Positions 56,066 to 64,000 of a DNA stretch of 64,000 nt are shown piece by piece. How positions within the stretch are numbered: position 1 is the stretch's first letter; every line of letters starts with the position of its first letter. The notes under the pieces are model-generated. The model was not told the DNA's origin, made no database searches, and worked only from the letters and a program-made list of their open reading frames with translations. The position numbers and the translations under genes were made by a program. Source of the DNA: an uncultured Colwellia sp. (GTDB taxonomy: Bacteria > Pseudomonadota > Gammaproteobacteria > Enterobacterales > Alteromonadaceae); the NCBI GenBank assembly GCA_913062815.1, contig CAJXWZ010000004.1:124001-188000 (forward strand), in the 5' to 3' direction.

Positions 56066-56879
56066 CTATAAAAAAACATGTTTTTCTTTACTTATTGCTG
56101 CCACTGCAATGACAACTCAAGCTGAAATTCAACTTTCGGGTGAAGTAAAACAGGGCGGTTTAATTATTGGTAAAACTAAAGCAAATAGTCTGGTAACACT
56201 CAATGAACAAGTTTTATCTGTATCAAAGAATGGAGATTATGTTTTTGCTTTTTCCAGAGACGATCAAAAGGAGTATTTATTAAAGGTTGTATTACCTGAT
56301 GGTAGCATAGAAGAAAAAACGTTAAAGCCTGCGGTACGTGAATATAAAATATCACGTGTTGAAGGTATTAAAAAAAGTATTATGAACCCTAATAAAAAGG
56401 CAAACTTGCGAGCACAAAAAGATAGGGAAATGATGGTTGCCGTGAGAAAAATTTCGAGCGATTTGGTTGATTTTTCTCAAGGTTTCATTGCGCCTCGCAA
56501 AGCACGTATAACAGGTGTTTATGGCAGCCAACGTTTTTATAATGGTATTCCTAAAAACCCCCATTTCGGCGTTGACTATGCTGGTGCCATTGGCGCTCCT
56601 GTAAAATCACCAGCCAATGGCCAAGTTTTATTGTGGGTGCCTGATATGTTTTATTCTGGCGGTACTTTGGTTATAGACCATGGCCATGGCATCACTTCGA
56701 ATTTTTTACATCTAAGCGATTCATTAGTTAAAGAGGGCGATAAAGTTAAACAAGGGCAGGTGATTGCAAAGGTAGGAAACTCCGGCAGAGTAACTGGACC
56801 GCACTTGGATTGGCGTATGAATTGGCACAGTGTTCGCTTTGACCCACAATTAGCATTAAAAATTAAAGCAATAAAGTAA
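56058..56879 (+). CDS. M23 family metallopeptidase (LytM domain), periplasmic
   Basis: A 273-residue product with a signal peptide ending MTTQAEIQ near residue 23, about 110 residues of beta-rich linker, and a C-terminal LytM domain. Zinc ligands H and D are in PHFGVDYAGAIGAP near 172-176, and the catalytic His region is VIDHGHGITSNFLHLS near 215. The usual GxHLHFE block is TGPHLDWRMNW, so Asp occupies the place of the second zinc His. This variation occurs in a recognised subgroup but leaves activity uncertain. The start is GTG at 56058 inside the 3' end of the PTPS-like gene, indicating translational coupling. Confidence 0.85.
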   Translation: MFNYKKTCFSLLIAATAMTTQAEIQLSGEVKQGGLIIGKTKANSLVTLNEQVLSVSKNGDYVFAFSRDDQKEYLLKVVLPDGSIEEKTLKPAVREYKISRVEGIKKSIMNPNKKANLRAQKDREMMVAVRKISSDLVDFSQGFIAPRKARITGVYGSQRFYNGIPKNPHFGVDYAGAIGAPVKSPANGQVLLWVPDMFYSGGTLVIDHGHGITSNFLHLSDSLVKEGDKVKQGQVIAKVGNSGRVTGPHLDWRMNWHSVRFDPQLALKIKAIK

Positions 56880-56889
56880 AATATCTTTT

Positions 56890-57663
56890 ATGTGCTTTAA
56901 CTCCTCCTCTAAAATAAAACAACTTATATTAAGCCTATGTATTATTTTGCCTGTGCAGGGACAAGACTTCTCCGTTGGCTGGGAGCTTTGGTATCCTTAT
57001 CAATTTCATGATAAGCAGAATCAACTTACTGGCGTAGATATAGAAATATTCAACTTGATTGCTAAGCAAGCAGAAATGGAAATATCATATGTAGAATTAC
57101 CCTGGCAGCGTCATCTGATGTACATAAAGAGTGGGAAAATTGATGTCGCCTTTGGTGCTTCATATACAAAAGAGCGGGCCAAAACAGCCTATTATTCTCT
57201 TCCATACCGTAAGGAATTGGTTAATTTATTCGTACTTAAAGGCACTAGTGAGCTGATTAAACTTTCCGAATTATCAGATATCAGTAAGGGTAATTATTTA
57301 ATTGGCGTTGAAAATGGTTATTTTTATGGAGAGAGATACGAGAAGCTACAAAAGAATGCTAAATTTATGGCACGTATACATGGTGTACTTGATATTGAGC
57401 AGAATGTGAAAATGTTATTAAAAAAACATATTGATGGCTTTTTAGCTGATCCAGTAGCTATGCAATCATTTGTAGACAAATATAAACTTCAAAATGAATT
57501 TGAAATACATCCTCTTGAAATATATCAAAGCGATATTCATATAATGCTTAGTAAAAAGAGTTGTAATGAAGAAGATTTAAGTAAGGTTAACGTTGCAATA
57601 AATACCTTAAGAAAAAGTGGGAAATTAACTAACATAATAAACCGCTGGTCAATATCCCATTAA
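56890..57663 (+). CDS. Periplasmic solute-binding protein (SBP_bac_3 type)
   Basis: A 257-residue product with a signal peptide (about 1-24, LCIILPVQGQ). The bacterial extracellular solute-binding family 3 fold shows WELWYPYQFHDKQNQLTGVDIEIF, ELPWQRHLMYIKSGKIDVAFGASYT and INTLRKSGKLTNIINRW at the end. No ABC permease or ATPase gene is adjacent, so it may be an orphan sensor-like binding protein, a type frequent in Alteromonadales. Its last four bases overlap the convergent recombinase gene. Confidence 0.83.
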   Translation: MCFNSSSKIKQLILSLCIILPVQGQDFSVGWELWYPYQFHDKQNQLTGVDIEIFNLIAKQAEMEISYVELPWQRHLMYIKSGKIDVAFGASYTKERAKTAYYSLPYRKELVNLFVLKGTSELIKLSELSDISKGNYLIGVENGYFYGERYEKLQKNAKFMARIHGVLDIEQNVKMLLKKHIDGFLADPVAMQSFVDKYKLQNEFEIHPLEIYQSDIHIMLSKKSCNEEDLSKVNVAINTLRKSGKLTNIINRWSISH

Positions 57664-58562
57664 AAGGGTAACGCTTTCGCAGCCTTTTTCTTAGCGCTGT
57701 CTGCACGTCTATCATAGTTTTTAGTTGTTTCAACAGAAGAGTGCCCCATTAAATCCTGCACTAAAAACACATCTTCACCGTTTTCAAGTAATTTAGTGGC
57801 AAATGTACGTCGCAGATCGTGAGGTGTTAAACGCTTCAAGCCTGCTTCTTTATAGCGTCGAATAATTATGTCATATATTGTTTGACCACTAATAGGTTCA
57901 TTAACAAGTCTATTTCCTTTTCTAGCTCTTAAAAACAAAGGACCGGGTGCTAAACCGCGTTCATCTAACCACGTTTGAATAATGTCTAAATTGCGGTCGT
58001 GAAGGGCGTTGATACGTTCTTTATTTCCTTTACCTAGTACTTTAATAGTACCTTCATTAACATCTAGGTCTGATAATAATAAACCTGCCGCTTCATGGCG
58101 TCGCAAACCCGCACCATATACAAGCGCAACTACTGCAGCATCGCGCATCGCGATCACGCCATCTTGCGCCATGCAGTAATCTATTAGAGTATTTAATTCG
58201 GCTAAATCAAGCGCACGGCCTTTAATACTACGAGTGCCTTTAATTCGTTTTATTTCTTTAATATGTTGATAGCTCTCAACATCAATTAACTTTTTACGCC
58301 AAGCTTCTTTTGCTACACCTTTTACCGCTGATAGATACACATTAATCGTTGCTGGAGATTTTCCTTCGTCAGTTAAATTTGAAAGCAGCATTAATATTTT
58401 CTCATAATGTAAGATTGACCAATCTACATCTTGATGAGATTTTTTTTTAGCAAGTTTGAATGCAATAATATTTAACATAGAAGCCATTGTTACTCGGCTT
58501 TGTTTTGACTGTAGAGATAACAAGTAAATATCTGAAGCTGTTTGTTTGGTTATTAAACTCAT
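57660..58562 (-). CDS. Tyrosine recombinase/integrase (isolated)
   Basis: A 300-residue site-specific recombinase. The N-terminal SAM-like core-binding domain (about 1-105) includes LSNLTDEGKSPATINVYLSAVKGVAKE. The catalytic domain keeps all key residues: Arg in VYGAGLRRHEAAGL near 153, Lys in VLGKGNKERI near 178, HxxR in LTPHDLRRTFATKL near 248, His in MGHSSVETTKNYDRR and the nucleophile Tyr near 283. No recombination-directionality factor, attachment repeat or cargo genes surround it. It is not the XerC or XerD housekeeping type by sequence impression. It could be a domesticated or stranded integrase. The ORF converges on the solute-binding protein gene with a 4-bp overlap. Confidence 0.88.
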   Translation of the reverse strand: MSLITKQTASDIYLLSLQSKQSRVTMASMLNIIAFKLAKKKSHQDVDWSILHYEKILMLLSNLTDEGKSPATINVYLSAVKGVAKEAWRKKLIDVESYQHIKEIKRIKGTRSIKGRALDLAELNTLIDYCMAQDGVIAMRDAAVVALVYGAGLRRHEAAGLLLSDLDVNEGTIKVLGKGNKERINALHDRNLDIIQTWLDERGLAPGPLFLRARKGNRLVNEPISGQTIYDIIIRRYKEAGLKRLTPHDLRRTFATKLLENGEDVFLVQDLMGHSSVETTKNYDRRADSAKKKAAKALPF

Positions 58563-58760
58563 TTATAAATTCTCAAAATAGGTGAACGCCATATTACCGC
58601 GGTACAAAAAGTTGTCGTACGTAAAAAATAGCAGACATTACCCTTAATTCACCGCTAGAATTCACAGAGCGTCACATATTCATTTACTAAAGGTTTCCAA
58701 TACTTTGATAAATAGCCATATTTATTACTTATTAAAATACATATTTTAAAAGGTTATCTT

Positions 58761-58797
58761 TATTTAACTATAATACAATTAATATTATAGTTAAATA
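58761..58797 (-). terminator. 15-bp AT-rich perfect hairpin downstream of the EAL-HDOD gene
   Basis: TATTTAACTATAATA (58761-58775) and TATTATAGTTAAATA (58783-58797) form a perfect stem with a 7-nt loop, 20 bp past the EAL-HDOD stop. It is almost free of G and C, so it is atypical as an intrinsic terminator. Confidence 0.5.
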
Positions 58798-58816
58798 TGT
58801 ACTTTGATATTATAAG

Positions 58817-60052
58817 TTATGAATTTTCCAAGTTTAGCGTTTTGCACCATTGGCTAGCTTTTAAAAACTCTTCTTGAACTAAGGTTTTATCTAAGGCGTA
58901 TTTATCTAGACTATTGGCCAAAGTAGTTTCAGTTTTTAAATGCTCTCGACCTAAGATAAAGCTAGTGGTCAGGTCGAGTAATTGACCAAGCAAGCCATCA
59001 TGTTTAACTAGTGCCGTTTCTATCGGCTCTGCTAATGGCATGGTTTTAACAATTTCAGCCATTGGCATAGATAGCATAATTTCTATAGCACTGAGTAAAC
59101 CGGTAATAAAGGCAGAGTCATTGACTGGTTTAAAGGCATCTTCAGCACTTAATGCAAGCATCATCTTACCGGTTATTAAGGCTTGTCTGCATACTTCATC
59201 TGTCGCATCAGAAGTTAGATTAGATAACGCTAAAATTGAAACAAATTGCCTAAGTTTATCTTCACCTAAGTATGCTGCAGCTTGTTTTAATGAGGTAATT
59301 TCAACACGAGTACCTGTGGCAACATTGTTTACCATTTTAAGTAAGCCAACCGTTAGATTGACATCATGGCTAATTATTTCAGCAATAGTTTCATAATTTA
59401 GTGGGTAATTAAAAGTTTCACTTAGCAGGTTTAGCATCTGCGTTTTAATTGGTGCTAACGCCTGGCCCTCAATAATTTCAGGTTGATGATAGAAATAACC
59501 TTGAAAGTAATCAAAACCAACTTCAGCCAATGTTTGCTGTTGATTACGTGTTTCAACTTTTTCAGCTGCTATAGCAACATTAAAAGGCTTCATACGACTA
59601 ACAGCGGGAATCAAGCGTTTAGTATTTATTTTTTCTATATCAACTTTAACTATATCAATATAAGGAAAAAGTAAGTCCCAATGTGGTGCTAAATCATATT
59701 CTGTTAAGGCAACCTTATAGCCTTTTTCATGATAAAACTTTATGATTTTAAGGAGTTTTTTAGTGGGTTTTTCTTGCCCTACTAATTCAATAACGATGGT
59801 ATCTTTATCGAACATTAACGGAAATTTATGAATTAAACAATTCTCGGTAAAGTTAATAAATGATAGTTTTCCCATGCTAATTGTCTGGATGTCACCATGG
59901 ATATGGTTCTGGATAATTAACTTGGAGCTGGCTATATCGTGCTCAACTTCTGGAAATTTATTGTCAGGGCTATCTCTAAATAATAATTCATATCCAATAG
60001 TCTCAGATTTTTCATTTAGAATTGCTTGCCTAGCGATATAAGTATTTTTCAT
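58817..60052 (-). CDS. EAL-HDOD signalling protein (YuxH-type, probably inactive EAL)
   Basis: A 411-residue cytoplasmic protein of the YuxH group. The N-terminal degenerate EAL domain (about 1-200) begins YIARQAILNEKSETIGYELLFRD and contains VDIEKINTKRLIP and FDYFQGYFYHQPEII. The C-terminal HDOD domain (about 205-400) contains ETIAEIISHDVNLTVGLLKMVNN and EITSLKQAAAYLGEDKLRQFVSILAL. The first EAL position reads ELL, and several metal-binding residues of active c-di-GMP phosphodiesterases are not visible, so catalysis is unlikely. Related proteins act in motility or biofilm regulation. Transcribed alone. Confidence 0.87.
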   Translation of the reverse strand: MKNTYIARQAILNEKSETIGYELLFRDSPDNKFPEVEHDIASSKLIIQNHIHGDIQTISMGKLSFINFTENCLIHKFPLMFDKDTIVIELVGQEKPTKKLLKIIKFYHEKGYKVALTEYDLAPHWDLLFPYIDIVKVDIEKINTKRLIPAVSRMKPFNVAIAAEKVETRNQQQTLAEVGFDYFQGYFYHQPEIIEGQALAPIKTQMLNLLSETFNYPLNYETIAEIISHDVNLTVGLLKMVNNVATGTRVEITSLKQAAAYLGEDKLRQFVSILALSNLTSDATDEVCRQALITGKMMLALSAEDAFKPVNDSAFITGLLSAIEIMLSMPMAEIVKTMPLAEPIETALVKHDGLLGQLLDLTTSFILGREHLKTETTLANSLDKYALDKTLVQEEFLKASQWCKTLNLENS

Positions 60053-60157
60053 TTAACTTTTTTATTATAGATTTATGCTTGCTAGCAAGATTAACATTTT
60101 CACATTAAATTGCTACCTTAATACCTAACTATTGAATAAATCTGCACGCTTAAAGGG

Positions 60158-61405
60158 TTATTTTAAAATAGTTTTTAATACTGATGCACTACCATCAATT
60201 TTCTTTATGGTGGGTAATGAAAACAACTCATTTAGCATTGGAGTGATGTGTATATTTTTAAAAGGGGCTATTGCCCTGCTCTTATCAAAATTTGGACCTG
60301 ATGCAATGAATATTGCTGTTAAGTCGTGTCGTTCAAAAGGGTCATAGCCATGAGCACCTCGATTAAAATGATGACTATTAGCTTCTTTTATAAAAGTTGC
60401 GCCAGGTTTTGCTTCTAAAATAAGATCTGGAACAATGTCCTCATTTTTGTCCAAGTACCAGCGCTTTGGAAACTTTCCTTTATGATGGAGGGTAAATAAT
60501 TGTTGCTGTTGTTGCTGAATTTCAAGTTCATTAACTAACTTTTCTTGCTGCACTCTAGATAACAAGCTTTTGTCAAAATAGAATAGTAACTGTGTACTAC
60601 TTTTTGCTACGGTAATTGCATTTATGTTTATTAGGTTTTCTGCAGTTTTACTTAGTACAGATTTTGTAGTTATAGCTTTTTGCTTTTCTACTGCCACCAT
60701 ACCATGATCAGAAACTAATATAATATTAACAGACTGTTTTACTTCGTTATTTAACCTTTCAATGAAATAACCAAATAGCGCATCAATTTCTGCAATTGCT
60801 AAGGCAACCCCAGGAGAGTTAGGTCCATATTCATGACCTGCAGTATCAACAGTAGAAAAATAACTACTGATAAATTGCGGGCTTTTAGATTCAGGCATTT
60901 GTAGCCAGGTAATAATCTGATCTACTCTTGTTTTATTAGAAGTGCCATGGTTGTATGGCACGTTATAACTTGGAGAGGTTGATACTGTTAGGCTTTCTGA
61001 TTCAGGCCAAAAATATACCGCCGACTTTATTTTTGCTTGTTCCGCAATTGACCAAAAAGGCTCAGCTGTAAGCCAACGTTTATCATTTTTTCCGGCGCCT
61101 AGTGAATATTTCTCACCTATTTCTGGATTATAAAAGCTATTGTGTAAAATGCCATGTTTAACGGGATACGCTCCCGTAATAATAGAAAGATGGTTTGGGA
61201 AAGTTTTACTAGGATACACCGGAAGTAATTTAGCACTAACGCCTGAACTAGCAAAAGCCAAAATATTTTTAGGCTGGTACTTCTCTAGATAGTTATAGGC
61301 AAAACCATCAATAGACAGCAAAACAACAATAGGTTTTGCTGCTTTGCTATAACTTGATACGCAAAATATTAATAGGCTAAATAGTACAGTCAAAATACCG
61401 CGCAT
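60158..61405 (-). CDS. Nucleotide pyrophosphatase/phosphodiesterase (alkaline phosphatase superfamily)
   Basis: A 415-residue exported enzyme with a signal peptide (about 1-22, ending SSYSKAA). The two-metal site of the NPP family is complete: Asp in VVLLSIDGFAYNYL, nucleophile Thr in VYPSKTFPNHLSIITG, Asp and His in STVDTAGHEYGPNS, Asp-His in ILVSDHGMVAV and His in NRGAHGYDPFE. It hydrolyses phosphodiester or pyrophosphate bonds of nucleotides or related compounds in the periplasm. It lies 40 bp downstream of the phosphoribosyltransferase gene, probably one transcript, consistent with a nucleotide salvage theme. Confidence 0.9.
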   Translation of the reverse strand: MRGILTVLFSLLIFCVSSYSKAAKPIVVLLSIDGFAYNYLEKYQPKNILAFASSGVSAKLLPVYPSKTFPNHLSIITGAYPVKHGILHNSFYNPEIGEKYSLGAGKNDKRWLTAEPFWSIAEQAKIKSAVYFWPESESLTVSTSPSYNVPYNHGTSNKTRVDQIITWLQMPESKSPQFISSYFSTVDTAGHEYGPNSPGVALAIAEIDALFGYFIERLNNEVKQSVNIILVSDHGMVAVEKQKAITTKSVLSKTAENLININAITVAKSSTQLLFYFDKSLLSRVQQEKLVNELEIQQQQQQLFTLHHKGKFPKRWYLDKNEDIVPDLILEAKPGATFIKEANSHHFNRGAHGYDPFERHDLTAIFIASGPNFDKSRAIAPFKNIHITPMLNELFSLPTIKKIDGSASVLKTILK

Positions 61406-61445
61406 CTTGCTACCCTCACACTAGTATCAAAATTTAATAAAGGGC

Positions 61446-62003
61446 TTAAAACAACTCTTTGATATTTGCCAAATCAGATTTACCAGCCATAATTTCCTCT
61501 GGAGTTAAACCTGATAATTCGTGCGGGAATACTAACCATTCTTCAGACTCATGAACATAATAATCTGGGGTAATATCAACTTGGGTATTTTGAGGTTTAA
61601 ACCAAGGACATGCGGTACGTACGTCTTGAGGCATATTATTTCTCATGGCTAATTTAAGTTGTGCGATTAGCGCTTTAATACTTCGTCCAGAGTCAAATAC
61701 ATCATCTACTATTAATAAACCATCATCTGCATTAGCGTTCTCAATGATATAATGTAAACCATGAACTTTGATCTCTTTGCTTTGTTGATTAATGCCATAG
61801 TAAGAAGAAGTTCTCACAGCAATATGATCCGTCTCAACCTTTTTATAATCAAAAAATTCTTGTACAGCAATCCCTATGGGAGCTCCGCCACGCCAAATAC
61901 CAACAATAAACTGAGGTCTGAAACCATCTTCATATACTTTGGCTGCTAATCTAAAAGAATCTTCAAGTAATTCTTGTGCAGTAATGAACTTTTTATCCAT
62001 CAA
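61446..62003 (-). CDS. Phosphoribosyltransferase (purine-type)
   Basis: A 185-residue type I PRTase. The PRPP-binding loop is LLIVDDVFDSGRSIKALI near 108-125, and the N-terminal FIVGIWRGGAPIGIAVQEF near 33 supplies the pyrophosphate-binding loop. A region with VHGLHYIIENANADDG and VHESEEWLVFPHELSG follows. It resembles xanthine/hypoxanthine phosphoribosyltransferase-like proteins more than OPRT or APRT, but the base specificity is not certain. A second ATG is the next codon. Same strand as the M28 peptidase upstream (85 bp) and the pyrophosphatase downstream. Confidence 0.85.
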   Translation of the reverse strand: MMDKKFITAQELLEDSFRLAAKVYEDGFRPQFIVGIWRGGAPIGIAVQEFFDYKKVETDHIAVRTSSYYGINQQSKEIKVHGLHYIIENANADDGLLIVDDVFDSGRSIKALIAQLKLAMRNNMPQDVRTACPWFKPQNTQVDITPDYYVHESEEWLVFPHELSGLTPEEIMAGKSDLANIKELF

Positions 62004-62088
62004 TAATAACCTTAATTTTTACTTATGTGTTTTCACGTATTATAACGTGATTATTATTGTTTGAAACTAATTTGTCTAGTTAGTCAGG

Positions 62089-63063
62089 TTATTCTTGTAG
62101 AGGCGTTATATTTCTATCCAAAAAATACAAATATTGAAATATACTTCGACATGCTTTGATAAAGAAAGTTAAATTAACCTGGTCAAAATCATCATTCACA
62201 CTATGATAATTGTTATGTACGCCTACACCGAAATAGATAAATGGAATATGTTCGCGATTAAACTCTCCGTGATCACTCGCATTATACCAACGCACCTTAT
62301 TTTTGTAATGTGAGTTATTTTGTTTAAAGCCTCTTTTCACTTTTATTGTCTGGTTTGCAGATAATTCTCTAAATTCACTAAGTTTTCCATTAGATAAAAT
62401 ATTATCTAGCCGTCTATCTATATAGTGTAATTGTGATGTGTTTTTATTTCCGGCAATCATATCAAGGTTAATATTGAGCCTAATCCTAGGGAGTAGTTTA
62501 TTTTGCTGCGCTATAAAAGCTTTTGCCCCAAGCAAATTTACTTCTTCCCCATCAGTAAATAAAAACAATACCGAATGTTGCAACGGTTTTCTTGCAATAT
62601 TATTGGCAAACCCCAGCAATGCTGCCGTACCAGAAGCATTGTCATCTGCACCGTTAAATATATTACCGTGTTTTTCGCCGAGATGATCGTAATGCGCACT
62701 CAGAACAATATATTGATGTGGAAACTTGGTACCTTCGACATAGCCGATAATATTATGTCCATTTTTTTGAGAAAATAAGGTTTTATGACTAAATGGGTGT
62801 AAGAATTTCTGTTGAAAGGCGTTAACTTTACCTTTCGTCAAAGAGGAGATTATATACTTTTGCGCTACAATACTGCCTTTAGAGGCAAACCTCCGCCCTT
62901 TCATATCGTCAGCAGAGAGATTTCGTAGATGCACACTTAATTTATTCACTTCAATAGATGATAAGTTGGCCTCTATGGTATTATTTACCGGTATAGTTAA
63001 GGTTGATGGTGCTGTAGAACATCCTTGTAAGAGGAGAATAAAAATAAATGTTAATTTGTTAAT
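62089..63063 (-). CDS. M28 family zinc peptidase, lipoprotein, with probable ATT start codon
   Basis: Aminopeptidase-like enzyme with the M28 metal ligands in VLSAHYDHLGEKHG, FNGADDNASGTAAL, TDGEEVNLLGA, NLDMIAGN and YFGVGVHNNYHSVNDDF. The first conventional start, GTG at 62949, removes any export signal. Upstream the frame stays open for another 38 codons and encodes NKLTFIFILLLQGCSTAPS, a textbook lipoprotein signal with lipobox LLQGC. The only possible initiator before the in-frame stop is ATT at 63063-63061. It overlaps the stop TAA of the upstream TPR gene by one base, as coupled ATGA/TAATG starts do. I therefore annotate 324 residues from ATT. The truncated GTG form is the alternative. 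Confidence 0.75.
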   Translation of the reverse strand: MNKLTFIFILLLQGCSTAPSTLTIPVNNTIEANLSSIEVNKLSVHLRNLSADDMKGRRFASKGSIVAQKYIISSLTKGKVNAFQQKFLHPFSHKTLFSQKNGHNIIGYVEGTKFPHQYIVLSAHYDHLGEKHGNIFNGADDNASGTAALLGFANNIARKPLQHSVLFLFTDGEEVNLLGAKAFIAQQNKLLPRIRLNINLDMIAGNKNTSQLHYIDRRLDNILSNGKLSEFRELSANQTIKVKRGFKQNNSHYKNKVRWYNASDHGEFNREHIPFIYFGVGVHNNYHSVNDDFDQVNLTFFIKACRSIFQYLYFLDRNITPLQE

Positions 63064-64000
63064 TTGTTACTTCTGCCTTTAGAAAATTCAACTTGGCGAT
63101 ATATTGATACTCGGTAGATTTATTCATGTTCAACGATAACGCTTTTTTCATGGCTCGCTTTGCATCTGATAATCTATTCATTTGATAGTATGCTTTGGCC
63201 ATACCGTAATATAACTCATGAATCTTATTATTTAACCTTATCGCCCTCTTATAAAGTTTTACCGATTTTGAAAAGTCTTGTTTATAAAACGCCTCGTCAG
63301 CTAAAACAGCATAATAATAAGGGTTTTTCTTTCTATAATTAAATAGCATGTTTTCTATGCCTTCAGCTTCAACATCATTGTGCTGATTACGCAGAAGTAT
63401 GGCTAAATTAGTTAGCGCTGTTAAATTTTTCGGGTCAATCGTGATAGTGTACCGATATGTTTTTTCTGCTAATTCTAGGTTATTGGTTAAACGATACAAT
63501 ACCGCCAAGTTGCCCCAAGCCGGACTAAACTTATCATCAGCCTCAACTGCAGCCCGGAAGTACTGATAAGCAATATTAAATTGCTCTTTAACTAAGGCTT
63601 GACCACCTTTGTTGTTATAAAACATAGCCAAAACTGTATTTTTTTCAATTATCCTTTTGGAGAAGGTTTGTCTAGTAACGTAAGGATCGAAGTCAATTTG
63701 TATATTATCATTACCATAAATAATATTTCTATTGAGTTTATCACTTGGCTTTATTAGTAAATTAACATGACCCGTTAAGAGATTATATTGGCCATTTCTA
63801 ATCCAATATTCAGGAACATCTACTTGTTGAAAGTCGACATCTAAATTAGCTTCTTTAGCTAAAGCATAAGCCATTATGGTTAAAGACATACAATTTGCCA
63901 CATGACTGTGGTAAGCCTCTCTAGCGGTAAGATTAGCATTACTTGCATAATTTATTGCCATATTGTCTTTTGCAAAAATTTGGCTCAATAAACTTTTGGC
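63059..64000 (-). CDS. Transglutaminase-like and TPR-containing protein (5' end cut by the window)
   Basis: Partial product; the frame is open to the window edge at 64000, so the true start lies outside. The visible N-terminal part is a transglutaminase-like domain with a probable Cys-His-Asp triad: Cys in HVANCMSLTIMAYALAKEA, His in NLLTGHVNLLI and Asp in QIDFDPYVTRQ. Then come about five tetratricopeptide repeats, e.g. SPAWGNLAVLYRLTNNLELA, ALTNLAILLRNQHNDVEA and ELYYGMAKAYYQMNRLSDA. It ends KAEVTN. The stop codon overlaps the presumed ATT start of the M28 lipoprotein gene. Exported location is likely but the signal region is not in view. Confidence 0.85.
   Translation of the reverse strand, partial: AKSLLSQIFAKDNMAINYASNANLTAREAYHSHVANCMSLTIMAYALAKEANLDVDFQQVDVPEYWIRNGQYNLLTGHVNLLIKPSDKLNRNIIYGNDNIQIDFDPYVTRQTFSKRIIEKNTVLAMFYNNKGGQALVKEQFNIAYQYFRAAVEADDKFSPAWGNLAVLYRLTNNLELAEKTYRYTITIDPKNLTALTNLAILLRNQHNDVEAEGIENMLFNYRKKNPYYYAVLADEAFYKQDFSKSVKLYKRAIRLNNKIHELYYGMAKAYYQMNRLSDAKRAMKKALSLNMNKSTEYQYIAKLNFLKAEVTN

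Noticed and set aside
57660..58816. Prophage or integron remnant around the recombinase
   Set aside because: No phage, attC-like or cassette sequences are present; flanking genes are ordinary backbone.

Overview
AT-rich gammaproteobacterial chromosome, most likely Colwellia or a close psychrophilic relative (Alteromonadales, Colwelliaceae). This is inferred from gene content, low-GC codon use and gene order; no search was run. The gene order infA, aat, trxB, lrp, ftsK, lolA, rarA, serS follows the classical enterobacterial order, with cydDC absent and bpt, ald and crcB added. The window is almost entirely chromosomal backbone. I see no prophage, CRISPR array, insertion sequence, rRNA or large genomic island.

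Layout. 1-14.2 kb: recD, a DUF3087 protein, the leftward infA and bpt-aat-trxB-ald genes (translation initiation, two N-end-rule leucyl transferases, thioredoxin reductase, alanine dehydrogenase), then rightward lrp, ftsK, lolA, rarA, crcB and serS. 14.3-25.7 kb: redoxin, M14 carboxypeptidase, AGCS amino-acid symporter, zinc-ribbon, DUF1315 and DUF349 proteins, a small lipoprotein, leftward sppA-ansA, then DoxX. 25.7-29.8 kb: EamA exporter behind an unusual leader, nitroreductase, asnS with a decayed duplicate of its own 3' end. 29.8-35.0 kb: biotin locus, bioA divergent from bioBFCD, with a BirA-like operator in the gap. 35-37.3 kb: orphan HicB, a second divergent FtsZ, a small zinc-ribbon protein. 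37.4-43.5 kb: leftward operon of an alkyl-DHAP-synthase-like flavoprotein, a GlpD-like dehydrogenase and an FGGY kinase, divergent from an AraC regulator. 43.5-50.4 kb: small membrane and secreted proteins, a broken SRAP (YedK) gene, DUF898-M48 pair, SGNH hydrolase, DEAD-box helicase. 50.5-57.7 kb: tRNA-Pro(GGG), yejM-yejL divergent from yejK, pyrC with a rearranged PTPS-like protein, an M23 peptidase and a solute-binding protein. 57.7-64 kb: lone tyrosine recombinase, EAL-HDOD protein, and a leftward run of transglutaminase-TPR (cut by the window edge), M28 peptidase, phosphoribosyltransferase and nucleotide-pyrophosphatase-like genes.

The items I would look at first are the FtsZ paralog that keeps its catalytic and C-terminal partner-binding motifs; the ether-lipid-like flavoprotein/GlpD/kinase operon; the M28 gene whose lipoprotein signal is only reached from an ATT start codon overlapping the upstream stop; the terminator-bearing leader of the EamA gene; the SRAP pseudogene; and the asnS tail duplicate.
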